From Streptomyces sp. Y2F8-2 (GTDB lineage Bacteria; Actinomycetota; Actinomycetes; Streptomycetales; Streptomycetaceae), in NCBI RefSeq assembly GCF_014905555.1, contig NZ_BNGS01000012.1:243397-307396 (forward strand): 64,000 nt of DNA, read 5' to 3'. A program made the position numbers and the translations under genes. Shown one piece after another: positions 51,861-60,447 of this stretch. Below the pieces are notes generated by a model. It ran no database searches. It saw only the letters and a program-made list of their open reading frames with translations, and was not told the DNA's origin. Numbering within the stretch: position 1 is the first letter of the stretch; every line of letters begins with the position of its first letter.

Positions 51861-54239
51861 ATGCCCGACACCGAGCACCCCGGCACCGTACTGACCGACG
51901 AGGAGCTGCACACCCTCGACGCCCACTGGCGGGCCGCCAACTACCTGGCCGCCGGTCAGATCTACCTGATGTCCAACCCGCTGCTGACCGAGCCCCTCAG
52001 GCCCGAGCACATCAAACCCCGCCTCCTCGGCCACTGGGGCACCTCGCCCGGACTCAACCTCGTGTACACCCACCTCAACCGGGTCATCAAGGCGCGCGAC
52101 CTGAACGCCCTGTGCATCTGGGGGCCCGGGCACGGCGGGCCGTCCGTGTTCGCGGGCTCCTGGCTGGAGGGCAGCTACAGCGAGACCTACCCGGACGTGA
52201 CACGGGACGCCGAAGGGATGGCGAAGCTGTTCAAGCAGTTCTCCTTCCCGGGTGGCGTACCCAGCCATGTCGCCCCGGACGTGCCGGGCTCCATCCACGA
52301 GGGCGGCGAACTCGGCTACTCGCTCGCCCACGCCTACGGAGCCGCCTTCGACAACCCGGACCTGGTGGTCGCCTGCGTGATCGGTGACGGCGAGGCGGAG
52401 ACCGGTCCGCTTGCCGCCTCCTGGCACTCCGACAAGTTCCTCGACCCCGTCCACGACGGCGCGGTCCTGCCGATCCTCCACCTCAACGGGTACAAGATCG
52501 CCAACCCCACCGTCCTGGCCCGGCTCCCCGAGCCCGAACTCGACGAACTGCTGCGGGGGTACGGCCACGAGCCGATCCACGTCACCAGCGACGACCCCCT
52601 CCAGGTGCACCGCGCCATGGCGGAGGCCTTCGACGCCGCCCTGGACCGCATCGCCGAGCTGCAACGCACGGCGCGCGAGGACGAGGGAGCGGAGCGGGCG
52701 CACTGGCCGGTGATCGTGCTGCGCACTCCCAAGGGCTGGACCGGGCCCGCCGAGGTGGACGGCGAACCGGTCGCCGGGACCTGGCGCTCCCACCAGGTGC
52801 CGCTGGCGGGCGTCCGGGAGAACCCCGAGCATCTGCGCCAGTTGGAGGCCTGGCTGAAGTCGTACCGGCCCGAGGAACTCTTCGACGCCGACGGCCGCCC
52901 GCGCGCCGACGTGCTCGCCTGCGTGCCCGCCGGTGCCCGCAGGCTCGGCGCCACCCCGCACGCCAACGGCGGGCTGCTCGTGCGGGGCCTGCCCATCCCT
53001 TCCCTGGACGACTTCGCGGTACCCGTCGAGAAGCCGGGCTCGGCCCTGCACGAACCCACCCGCGTCCTCGGCGGCCTGCTGCAACAGATCATGAAGGACA
53101 CCGCGACGCGGCGGGACTTCCGCCTGGTCGGCCCGGACGAGACCGCCTCCAACCGGCTGCAGGCCGTCCTCGACGCCAGCGGCAAGGCCTGGCAGGGCCA
53201 GGTGCTCCAGGTCGACGAACACCTCGACCGGCACGGCCGTGTGATGGAGATCCTGTCCGAACACCTCTGCCAGGGCTGGCTGGAGGGCTACCTCCTCACC
53301 GGCCGCCACGGGCTGTTCTCCTGCTACGAGGCGTTCGTGCACATCGTCGACTCGATGGTCAACCAGCACATCAAGTGGCTGAAGACCTCCCGGCGGCTGC
53401 CCTGGCGCGCCCCCATCGCCTCCCTCAACTACCTGCTGACCTCGCACGTGTGGCGCCAGGACCACAACGGCTTCTCCCACCAGGACCCCGGCTTCGTCGA
53501 CCACGTCCTCAACAAGAGCCCGGAGGTGGTCCGGGTCTATCTGCCGCCGGACGCCAACACACTGCTGTCCGTCGCGGACCACGCCCTGCGCAGCCGCGAC
53601 TACGTCAACGTGATCGTGGCGGGCAAGCAGCCGTGCTTCGACTGGCTGTCCCTGGACCAGGCCCGCGCCCACTGTGCGCGCGGTGCCGGGATCTGGGACT
53701 GGGCGGGCACCGAGAACGGCGGAGAGCCCGACGTGGTCCTCGCCTGCGCCGGAGACGTGCCGACGCAGGAGGTGCTGGCCGCCGCGCAACTACTGCGCCG
53801 GCACCTGCCCGAACTCGCGGTCCGGGTGGTCAACGTGGTCGACATGGCCCGGCTGATGCCGCGCGAGGAACATCCGCACGGCATGCCGGACTTCGAGTAC
53901 GACGGCCTGTTCACCGCCGACAAGCCCGTGATCTTCGCCTACCACGGCTACCCGTGGCTGATCCACCGCCTGGCCTACCGCCGCACCGGCCACCGGAACC
54001 TGCACGTGCGCGGCTACAAGGAGGCCGGGACCACGACCACGCCGTTCGACATGGTGGTCCGCAACGACCTCGACCGCTACCGCCTGGTCATGGACGTCAT
54101 CGACCGCGTCCCCGGCCTCGCGGTGCGTGCCGCCGCCGTGCGCCAGCAGATGGCCGACGCCCGCACCCGCCACGAGGCGTGGATCCGCGATCACGGTACG
54201 GACATGCCGGAGGTCGCCGACTGGACCTGGGCGTCCTGA
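51861..54239 (+). CDS. xfp: Xylulose-5-phosphate/fructose-6-phosphate phosphoketolase
   Basis: This 792-residue ThDP enzyme has GPGHGGPSVFAGSWLEGSY, the ThDP motif GDGEAETGPLAASWHSDKF, HLNGYKIANPTVLARL, and a C-terminal transketolase-like domain with CYEAFVHIVDSMVNQH. It splits sugar phosphates with inorganic phosphate into acetyl phosphate, yielding ATP without NADH. GGAG lies 8 nt before ATG 51861. It follows the universal stress gene on the same strand, after 160 bp. Confidence 0.95.
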   Translation: MPDTEHPGTVLTDEELHTLDAHWRAANYLAAGQIYLMSNPLLTEPLRPEHIKPRLLGHWGTSPGLNLVYTHLNRVIKARDLNALCIWGPGHGGPSVFAGSWLEGSYSETYPDVTRDAEGMAKLFKQFSFPGGVPSHVAPDVPGSIHEGGELGYSLAHAYGAAFDNPDLVVACVIGDGEAETGPLAASWHSDKFLDPVHDGAVLPILHLNGYKIANPTVLARLPEPELDELLRGYGHEPIHVTSDDPLQVHRAMAEAFDAALDRIAELQRTAREDEGAERAHWPVIVLRTPKGWTGPAEVDGEPVAGTWRSHQVPLAGVRENPEHLRQLEAWLKSYRPEELFDADGRPRADVLACVPAGARRLGATPHANGGLLVRGLPIPSLDDFAVPVEKPGSALHEPTRVLGGLLQQIMKDTATRRDFRLVGPDETASNRLQAVLDASGKAWQGQVLQVDEHLDRHGRVMEILSEHLCQGWLEGYLLTGRHGLFSCYEAFVHIVDSMVNQHIKWLKTSRRLPWRAPIASLNYLLTSHVWRQDHNGFSHQDPGFVDHVLNKSPEVVRVYLPPDANTLLSVADHALRSRDYVNVIVAGKQPCFDWLSLDQARAHCARGAGIWDWAGTENGGEPDVVLACAGDVPTQEVLAAAQLLRRHLPELAVRVVNVVDMARLMPREEHPHGMPDFEYDGLFTADKPVIFAYHGYPWLIHRLAYRRTGHRNLHVRGYKEAGTTTTPFDMVVRNDLDRYRLVMDVIDRVPGLAVRAAAVRQQMADARTRHEAWIRDHGTDMPEVADWTWAS

Positions 54240-54557
54240 CCCCATCTGTCCAGGGCCGGGGACCTCCTAGTGGCAGGGGTGGCCTCCGGAGCGGCGGCAG
54301 GATCGCGCCCGGCTTCGGCGACGCTCAGCAGAAGCAGGGGCGCGCGGAGGGGTACTCGAAAGGCCCGTCCACATCCAGCTCGTGCGGTCCGCCAGGGCCG
54401 GCCGGTGATCGGGGGCCGACCGGCCCAAGCAGAACCCCGCAAGGTGGGACAAGCTGGATGTAATGGGGAAGTCCGGCTCGACGCCGGATGTACCGCCGTA
54501 CCGGCTTCCGGACGGTCCCCGGGCCCTGGCGCCCGGGGGGAGGAAGGAAGGATCGTC
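54240..54557. other. Intergenic region before alcohol dehydrogenase
   Basis: This 318-bp region contains the palindromic box at 54413-54426 and a GGGCCGGCCGGT element at about 54394, the likely promoter area for the next operon. No gene or strong terminator is visible. Confidence 0.5.
54413..54426. promoter_or_regulatory. Palindromic box upstream of alcohol dehydrogenase operon
   Basis: GGGCCGACCGGCCC, identical to the box at 49918, lies 132 bp before the alcohol dehydrogenase ATG. It probably controls the four-gene operon 54558-57708. Confidence 0.6.
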
Positions 54558-55625
54558 ATGAAGGGCTTCGTCTTCCACGGCCCCGGAAAGTCCGCCTGGG
54601 AGGAGGTCCCGGACCCGGACATCAAGGAATCCACCGACGCGATCGTGCGCGTCGAGACCACCACCATCTGCGGGACGGATCTGCACATCCTCAAGGGCGA
54701 CGTGCCCGAGGTGCGCCCCGGCACGGTGCTGGGGCACGAGGCGGTCGGCGAGATCGTGGAGGCCGGACGGGACCTGCACGCCGTACAGCCGGGGGAGCGC
54801 GTCCTGGTCTCCTGCATCACCGCCTGCGGCCGGTGCGGGTACTGCTGGGAGCGGACGTACGGCCAGTGCCGCGGAGGCGGCGGCTGGACCCTCGGGCATG
54901 TCATCGACGGAACGCAGGCCGAGTACGTCCGGGTGCCCTACGCCGACCTGTCCGTGCACGCCATGCCCGGCACGGTCGACAGCAAGGACGCCGTGCTGCT
55001 CGCGGACATCTTCCCCACCGCCTACGAGGTGGGCGTGCTCAACGGACACGTCCGCCCCGGGGACAGCGTGGTCGTCGTCGGAGCCGGCCCCATCGGGCTC
55101 GCGGCGATCGCCACCGCCCGGCTGTTCGCCCCCGAGCGGATCGTCGCGGTGGACCCGGCCGCGATGCGGCTGGACGCCGCCAAGGGGCTCGGCGCCGACG
55201 CCCTGGCCGACCCAGCCGACGCCCAGGAGCTGATCGCCGACCTCACCGACGGACTGGGCGCGGACGTGGTCATCGAGGCGGTCGGAGTGCCGGAGAGCTT
55301 CGAGTTGTGCACACGCGTGGTGCGGCCCGGCGGGCACATCGCCAACGTCGGCGTGCACGGGCGGCCCGTGACCCTGCACCTGGAGGACCTGTGGAGCAGG
55401 AACGTCACCATCACCACCGGCCTGGTCGACACGTACTCCACGCCCACGCTGCTGCGGATGGCGGCCGCCGGCCGGCTGCCCACCTCGTCGCTGGTCACGC
55501 ACACCTTCCCGCTGGAGCAGATGGAGGAGGCGTACGACGTCTTCGGCCGGGGCGCCGACACCGGCGCGCTCAAGGTCGTACTGGGCGGGGAGCAGCACGA
55601 AGTCGTCGCCGTCCGGGCGACCTGA
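54558..55625 (+). CDS. Zinc-dependent alcohol dehydrogenase
   Basis: This 355-residue MDR enzyme has a catalytic zinc site (CGTDLHI, GHEAVGEIVE) and structural-zinc cysteines in CITACGRCGYC and QC. The Rossmann motif is VVVVGAGPIGLAA, with an Asp after strand two (AVDPAAM) favouring NAD(H). It resembles S. coelicolor SCO0199-type dehydrogenases of the OsdR regulon. Followed by the XRE gene after 19 bp. Confidence 0.93.
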   Translation: MKGFVFHGPGKSAWEEVPDPDIKESTDAIVRVETTTICGTDLHILKGDVPEVRPGTVLGHEAVGEIVEAGRDLHAVQPGERVLVSCITACGRCGYCWERTYGQCRGGGGWTLGHVIDGTQAEYVRVPYADLSVHAMPGTVDSKDAVLLADIFPTAYEVGVLNGHVRPGDSVVVVGAGPIGLAAIATARLFAPERIVAVDPAAMRLDAAKGLGADALADPADAQELIADLTDGLGADVVIEAVGVPESFELCTRVVRPGGHIANVGVHGRPVTLHLEDLWSRNVTITTGLVDTYSTPTLLRMAAAGRLPTSSLVTHTFPLEQMEEAYDVFGRGADTGALKVVLGGEQHEVVAVRAT

Positions 55626-55644
55626 CGGAAGGAAGTGACGCGCC

Positions 55645-56331
55645 ATGCCCACACACGCATCGCCGGACGCGGTGGAGGGTCACCAGGGTCACCACCCACC
55701 CGGCAATCTCGGACGCCGGATCGCCCTGCGGCGCGAGGAGCTCGGACTGTCCCGCAAGGAGGCGGCGTGCCGGGCCGGCATGGCCTCCAGCTATCTGCAG
55801 TACCTGGAGGAGCAACCCACCGCGGCGCCCGGCGTCAGCACCCTGCTGAGGCTGGCCGGCGCACTGGAGACCACCGTGCTCGAACTCACCGGCGGGGACG
55901 TCGACCTGCCGCCCGGCCTCGGACAGGCCGGAGGGCACCCGAAGTTCACCGAACTCAGCATCCGGGAGTGCCGGGACCTGCTGTGCACGCACGGCGTGGG
56001 GCGGCTCGCGGTGCCCACGGAGTCGGGGCCGGTGATCGTTCCCGTCAACTACGGCGTCGTCGGCGGCTCGATCGTCTTCAGGACCGCCCCGGAGGCGGTG
56101 CCCTCGCAGGCCGCCGACTCCCAGGTTGCCTTCGAGGTCGACCGCATCGACGGATCGTTCAGCCAGGGCTGGAGTGTGCTCGTGTGCGGACACGCCCGCA
56201 CCGTCACGGACCCCGACTCCGTCCGGCGGCTGGAGGAGCAGGCGTACAGCACGCCGTGGGCGGGCGGGCAACGTGATCTGTGGATCCGTATCGATCCCCA
56301 CAGGATCACCGGACGGCGCATCACCGTGTGA
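55645..56331 (+). CDS. XRE-family HTH / pyridoxamine-oxidase-like protein
   Basis: This 228-residue fusion has an XRE-type HTH (about 20-80, IALRREELGLSRKEAACRAG then YLQYLEEQP) and a split-barrel flavin-binding domain (about 95-225, LLCTHGVGRLAVPTESGPVI, VPVNYGVVGGSIVFRT). It may couple flavin or F420 redox state to DNA binding. GGAAGGAAG precedes ATG 55645. It lies in the alcohol dehydrogenase operon. Confidence 0.9.
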   Translation: MPTHASPDAVEGHQGHHPPGNLGRRIALRREELGLSRKEAACRAGMASSYLQYLEEQPTAAPGVSTLLRLAGALETTVLELTGGDVDLPPGLGQAGGHPKFTELSIRECRDLLCTHGVGRLAVPTESGPVIVPVNYGVVGGSIVFRTAPEAVPSQAADSQVAFEVDRIDGSFSQGWSVLVCGHARTVTDPDSVRRLEEQAYSTPWAGGQRDLWIRIDPHRITGRRITV

Positions 56332-56382
56332 CCGGGCCGGCGGCCCTCGCCCGGACCCCTGCGGCATCGATCGGAGGACACC

Positions 56383-57105
56383 ATGCACGGCACCCCCCAC
56401 CTCGTCGGCGACGTCATGACGCGCAGGGTCGTCGCCGTCGGCCACGCGGCGACGTTCAAGGACATCGTCAAGGCCATGGGGCAGTGGAAGGTCAGCGCCC
56501 TGCCCGTCCTGCGGGAGGGCAACCGGGTCGTCGGCGTCGTCTCCGAGGCCGACCTGCTGCGCAAGCAGGAGCTCCGCGACGGCGAACCCGGCCGGTACGC
56601 GTCGCTGGAGCGGGCGGCCGACCTCGCCAAGGCCGACGCGGTGACCGCCGAGGAGCTCATGACCGCGCCCGCCGTCACGGTCCACGTGGACGCCACCCTC
56701 GCCCAGGCCGCCCGGACCATGGCCCGGGCCAGGGTGAAACGTCTCCCGGTCGTCGACGACAGGGGCACGCTGCTCGGCATCGTCAGCCGTTCCGACCTGC
56801 TCGAGGTGTACCTGCGCGACGACGAGGACATCGCCGAGGAGATCCGCCGCGAGATCGTCGCCCGTCTGTTCCCCGCCCCCTTGGAGCCGATCCGCGTGGA
56901 GGTGCGGGACGGCGTCGTGCGGCTCACCGGCCGGATCCGCGACACCGGTCTGGTGCCCGTCACCGCACGGCTGGTGCGGGGCGTCGAGGGCGTGGTGGAC
57001 GTGGACTGCGCGCTCATGGGGCCGCCCCGGGTTCCGGACCTCGAGGCCGACTTCCCGCAGGACGAGGTGTCGCGGTGGCCCCGGAGAGCCGACAGCGTCA
57101 CATGA
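56383..57105 (+). CDS. CBS-pair / BON domain protein
   Basis: This 240-residue protein has two CBS motifs (about 8-65: VGDVMTRRVVAV, VSALPVLREGNRVVGVVSE; about 90-145: LMTAPAVTVHVD, RLPVVDDRGTLLGIVSR) and a BON domain (about 170-215: VRVEVRDGVVRLTGRI). CBS pairs bind adenine nucleotides. It is similar to DosR-regulon Rv2626c-like proteins and strongly paralogous to the gene at 57769. GGAGG precedes the ATG. Confidence 0.93.
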   Translation: MHGTPHLVGDVMTRRVVAVGHAATFKDIVKAMGQWKVSALPVLREGNRVVGVVSEADLLRKQELRDGEPGRYASLERAADLAKADAVTAEELMTAPAVTVHVDATLAQAARTMARARVKRLPVVDDRGTLLGIVSRSDLLEVYLRDDEDIAEEIRREIVARLFPAPLEPIRVEVRDGVVRLTGRIRDTGLVPVTARLVRGVEGVVDVDCALMGPPRVPDLEADFPQDEVSRWPRRADSVT

Positions 57106-57129
57106 CGCGCCCCGAGAAGGTGACGACCG

Positions 57130-57708
57130 ATGGCGACGACCTGTCGTACGGCGGGGACCAGGGTGTGGCTGTGGCGGTGGCGACGCAATCCGCTGCTGCG
57201 GCGCAGCGACCGCTTCGAGGCCTGGATCGTCCTCGTCACCTGGTTGCTGGTCCTGCTGGCCGGGGTGCTCGCGGGGCGAGCGGGGGCGGGGGCCGTGGAA
57301 CACGGTCTGGCCGTCCGGGCCGCCCACTCCCACCCCGTGCGGGCCGTGCTGACCCAGGACGCGGCGAGAACCACGGAAGATGCGCACGCCTACGGCGACG
57401 GTGGCGTGTGGGCGAACGTCCGCTGGAGCGCACCCGGAGGCCCGCACACGGGTCTGGCGAGGGTCGAGCCCGGGCTGAAGGCGGGAGACCCGGTAACCGT
57501 GTGGACGGACGACGCCGGGAACCTGGTGTCCAAACCGGCCACCGGAGCCGAGACACGGTTGCAGGCGTCGCTCGTCGGCACGATCGTCGGCTCCGGTGCC
57601 GCGGGCGGAGTGCTGGCCTGCGGGTGGCTGGTGCGCGGGCGCCTGGAGCGGCAGCGCATGGAGGAATGGGCCCGGGAGTGGGAGTGCGTCGGGCCGCAGT
57701 GGCGGTAG
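57130..57708 (+). CDS. Rv1733c-like membrane protein
   Basis: This 192-residue protein has two transmembrane segments (about 30-52 and 150-172) around an extracytoplasmic loop with the conserved GVWANVRWSAPGG and GDPVTVWTDDAGN. This is the Rv1733c family of the mycobacterial dormancy regulon, of unknown function. Last gene of the operon. Confidence 0.88.
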   Translation: MATTCRTAGTRVWLWRWRRNPLLRRSDRFEAWIVLVTWLLVLLAGVLAGRAGAGAVEHGLAVRAAHSHPVRAVLTQDAARTTEDAHAYGDGGVWANVRWSAPGGPHTGLARVEPGLKAGDPVTVWTDDAGNLVSKPATGAETRLQASLVGTIVGSGAAGGVLACGWLVRGRLERQRMEEWAREWECVGPQWR

Positions 57709-57720
57709 GGACCTGCTGAA

Positions 57721-57758
57721 GCGCGCGCCTGTTGACGCGCGCGGCCCGCTGAAGCGGG
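57721..57758. terminator. Double hairpin between convergent genes
   Basis: GCGCGCG (57721-57727) pairs with CGCGCGC (57736-57742). CCCGCT (57745-57750) pairs with AGCGGG (57753-57758). The pair serves the two convergent operons. Confidence 0.6.
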
Positions 57759-57768
57759 TGGTCGGCGG

Positions 57769-58422
57769 TCAGCCCGTCTCGGCCCCGGAGAGGTGGCAGT
57801 CCACGTCGACCACGCCCTCGACGGCACGCGCCAGCCGGACGGTCATGGGGATCACGGTCGTGTCGCCGACCTTCCCCGTGAGGGTGACGACACCCTCGGC
57901 GACCATGACGTGGATCGGCTCCACGGGTGCGGGGAAGAGGACGTCGACGATGTCGCGGCGTATCTCGTCGGCGATGTCGTTGTCCTCCCGCAGGAACACC
58001 TTGAGCAGGTCGGCGCGGCTGACGACGCCTTCGAGCAGACCCTCGTCGTTGATCACGGGGAGCCGCTTCACCTTGCGCAGGGCCATGATGCGAGCGGCCT
58101 GGGCGAGGGTCGAGTCGGCGTGCACGGTGACCGCCGGAGCGGTCATCAGCTCGCCCGCGGTCACCGCCCCGGCCTTGCCCAGGTCGGACAGGCGCCGCAT
58201 CTGCGTGTACGAATCCGGATCGCTGTCGCGGAACCCCTCCTTGGGCAGCAGGTCGGCCTCGGAGACCACGCCGACCACCCGGCCCTCGCCCTCCAGCACG
58301 GGCAGCGCGCTGACCTTCCACTGCTCCATGAGCTTGACGATGTCCTTGAACGGGGCGTCACGGCCGACGGCGACGACGGTGTGCGTCATCACGTCGCTGA
58401 CGACGTGCGGGCCGGCGGTCAC
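57769..58422 (-). CDS. CBS-pair / BON domain protein
   Basis: This 217-residue paralog of the product of 56383-57105 has the same domain order. Its CBS motifs are VSDVMTHTVVAVG, VSALPVLEGEGRVVGVVSE and LMTAPAVTVHAD, and its BON segment is VMVAEGVVTLTGKVGD. It is downstream of the cyclic-nucleotide-fold gene on the minus strand. GTG 58422 is the likely start. Confidence 0.93.
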   Translation of the reverse strand: MTAGPHVVSDVMTHTVVAVGRDAPFKDIVKLMEQWKVSALPVLEGEGRVVGVVSEADLLPKEGFRDSDPDSYTQMRRLSDLGKAGAVTAGELMTAPAVTVHADSTLAQAARIMALRKVKRLPVINDEGLLEGVVSRADLLKVFLREDNDIADEIRRDIVDVLFPAPVEPIHVMVAEGVVTLTGKVGDTTVIPMTVRLARAVEGVVDVDCHLSGAETG

Positions 58423-58445
58423 GATTCCTCCTCGGGCTCGGACGC

Positions 58446-58466
58446 GGTCCCCGGCGGTCGGGGACC
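58446..58466. repeat. Hairpin between two minus-strand genes
   Basis: GGTCCCC (58446-58452) pairs with GGGGACC (58460-58466) in the 49-bp gap between the cyclic-nucleotide-fold and CBS genes. It may attenuate downstream expression. Confidence 0.5.
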
Positions 58467-58471
58467 GGCTC

Positions 58472-58927
58472 TCAGGGGCTGCCGCTGCCGTAGGGGCCGT
58501 ACAGGTCGAGCAGCCGGATGCGGGCCGCGTTCAGCCGGTGGGCGAGGACCTGGCCCACCCAGACGGCGACGGCACGGCCGAACTCGGGGTCCTCGGCGCA
58601 CATCGCCCGCACGGTCACCGCGTCGAACTCGTAGGCCCGCACCGGGGACATGGCCTCGGCACCCAACTGCCAGACATGCGGTTCGAAGTGCCAGGACCAG
58701 CCGACCAGCTCGCCGTGGCCCAGCGACTCGATGACGGCGGGCCGGCGGCCGGGCACATGCACGTCCAGAGCCACGGTGCCGGTCCGTACGATCCAGAACC
58801 GGTCGGCCCGCCGGCCTTCCTCGAACAGCCGGGTCCCCTCGTCGAAGGAGACCTCGCGGGCGATCCGCATCAGCCGCTCGCGGTGCTCGGCGGGAAGGGC
58901 CGCGCCCACGGTGGTGACAGAGGCCAT
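58472..58927 (-). CDS. Cyclic-nucleotide-binding-fold protein without effector domain
   Basis: This 151-residue paralog of the product of 50059-50523 shows FDEGTRLFEEGRRADRFWIV, HGELVGWSWHFEP and MSPVRAYEFDAV, and ends LLDLYGPYGSGSP. It has only the CAP-like sensor domain. A perfect palindromic box lies about 210 bp upstream. Confidence 0.88.
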   Translation of the reverse strand: MASVTTVGAALPAEHRERLMRIAREVSFDEGTRLFEEGRRADRFWIVRTGTVALDVHVPGRRPAVIESLGHGELVGWSWHFEPHVWQLGAEAMSPVRAYEFDAVTVRAMCAEDPEFGRAVAVWVGQVLAHRLNAARIRLLDLYGPYGSGSP

Positions 58928-59135
58928 GGCTTCACTGTCCTTTCGTTCCTGCCGCCGCGACGGCCGGGCAGACCGCACCCGGCGCCGGGACTCCACAGGA
59001 CGCACGGGGCGGGAAGGACCCATCCGGTTCTCTCGGATCCTGATTGCGCGGTGCGCGGCCGCCGGCCGCTTCTCCGCGTCTTTCGCAGGTCCTTCCCGTC
59101 ACCATCAGCACACCACGCGCCCGCGGCGACCACCA

Positions 59136-59149
59136 GGGCCGATCGGCCC
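59136..59149. promoter_or_regulatory. Perfect palindromic GGGCCGATCGGCCC box
   Basis: This is the only fully symmetrical copy. It lies between the DUF1876 gene stop and the cyclic-nucleotide-fold gene start, 209 bp upstream of the latter. Confidence 0.6.
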
Positions 59150-59180
59150 CATGGCCCTCCGGGTGCGCGGAGGACAGCCG

Positions 59181-59438
59181 TCACGGTTCGGCAGGGCCCG
59201 CCATCTGGACGATGTCCTCGGAGGCGACGTCGTGCAGCCGGATGGCCAGGTCCTCCAGCGCCCGGCTGGCGGCGAGCTCGTCGCCGATCTCGGGGATCGG
59301 CCGGTCGGCGGGGTTGCGCCGGGCCTCGCCCCTGCCGGCGACGGTCGACGCGTCAGGCGCCCTCAGCACGGCGCGGGCATGGGTGTCGTCGCCGTCCTCG
59401 GTGATGTAGATGTCCACGGTCCACTGCTTGGCTTCCAT
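59181..59438 (-). CDS. DUF1876 protein (Rv2632c-like)
   Basis: This 85-residue protein begins MEAKQWTVDIYITEDGDDTH and continues ARAVLRAPD, GRGEARRNPADRPIPEIGDE and ASRALEDLAIRL. This is the dsRBD-like DUF1876 family of mycobacteria and streptomycetes, of unknown function. GGAAGTGAT precedes ATG 59438. Confidence 0.85.
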   Translation of the reverse strand: MEAKQWTVDIYITEDGDDTHARAVLRAPDASTVAGRGEARRNPADRPIPEIGDELAASRALEDLAIRLHDVASEDIVQMAGPAEP

Positions 59439-59634
59439 CGGGATCACTTCCCCGCACCACGAGGTGTTCGTCCCTCTTCTTCGGCTTCTTCCAGCCTGCG
59501 CCTGTCTCCAGGCCAGGTCCACACCGGCGTGCCGCCGCCGGGAGCCGCACCTGTGATGGAACACACCGTTTGGTGGGCTCCCCATGTGATTGGCGCCATT
59601 TCTCCGTTTCCGGCCGGCCGGTAGCGTGACGCCG

Positions 59635-60186
59635 ATGTCAGCCGATCTGTCCCCCGTCATAGCCGCCACCACCCAGTGGCTGCTGCGCTCCTATCCCGGG
59701 ACCGGAGGAGCCCTGGACGCCGCCCTCGCCGAGGCCCAGGCGTCCCAGGCCGTCATGGTCGCCGCCTGGCTGCGCTACCCCACCGAGGCCGACGCGGCCC
59801 TCGTCGTGTTCGTCGGGCCCGGCGGCTCCGACCGCCTGGACTGGCTGACCGGAGCGGAGACGGCGGCCGTCGACGAGGCCGACGCCGGCTGGCGGACCTG
59901 GGTGGACGAGGTGGTCGCCAGCTGGGCGGCCTGCCTGCTGACCACGCCGTCCCTCGCCCGCGACGCCGTCGCGGCACTCGACGGCGGCGAGCACACCCGG
60001 GGGCTGGTGTTCGACTTCCGCAGGCTCACCGACCCCGGTGAGCAGGACCACCGGGCGGCGCCCCTGCTGCGCCACCCCGACCTGCTGGCGCCGCTCGTCG
60101 GCCTGCACCGGGACTCCCTCGTGAAGCGACTGCACGGCGAGCCCGTGGACGAGGGCGGCCCTGTCGGGGACCCGGTCGCCGGCTGA
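59635..60186 (+). CDS. Hypothetical protein (183 aa)
   Basis: No recognised domain. The protein begins MSADLSPVIAATTQWLL and is acidic and Ala-rich, with LVVFVGPGGSDRLDW and WVDEVVASWAACLL. TAGCGT at 59622-59627 ends 7 nt before ATG 59635, suggesting a leaderless mRNA. It is convergent with the hemerythrin gene across a minisatellite. Confidence 0.75.
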   Translation: MSADLSPVIAATTQWLLRSYPGTGGALDAALAEAQASQAVMVAAWLRYPTEADAALVVFVGPGGSDRLDWLTGAETAAVDEADAGWRTWVDEVVASWAACLLTTPSLARDAVAALDGGEHTRGLVFDFRRLTDPGEQDHRAAPLLRHPDLLAPLVGLHRDSLVKRLHGEPVDEGGPVGDPVAG

Positions 60187-60194
60187 GGCGGGTC

Positions 60195-60447
60195 CGCGGG
60201 CGGCTGCTCCCGTCGCGTCCAGGCCGGCGGCTCCGGTGTCCAGGCCGGCGGCTCCGGTGTCCAGGCCGGCGGCTCCGGTGTCCAGGCCGGCCGCTCCGGT
60301 GTCCAGGCCGGCCGCTCCCGTCGCGTCCGGGCCGGCTGCTCCCGCGTTCAAGCGGGCTGCTTCGGTGTTCAGGCGGGCCGCCCTCCGCGTTCAAGCGGGC
60401 TGCTTCCGTGTCCAGGCGGGCCGCCCCCGCGTTGACTGCTTCCGCGT
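60195..60447. repeat. Degenerate 21-bp minisatellite, about 11 units
   Basis: GTCCAGGCCGGCGGCTCCGGT starts at 60217 and repeats at 60238, 60259, 60280 and 60301 with one or two changes. About six decayed units follow. The period of 21 bp would encode heptapeptides on either strand, but it lies between two stop codons of convergent genes. Confidence 0.9.

Noticed and set aside
51855..53789. A 644-codon minus-strand open frame
   Set aside because: It is antisense to phosphoketolase and has no recognisable motif.
60195..60447. Possible CRISPR array
   Set aside because: The 21-bp units are contiguous with no unique spacers and no cas genes nearby; it is a minisatellite.
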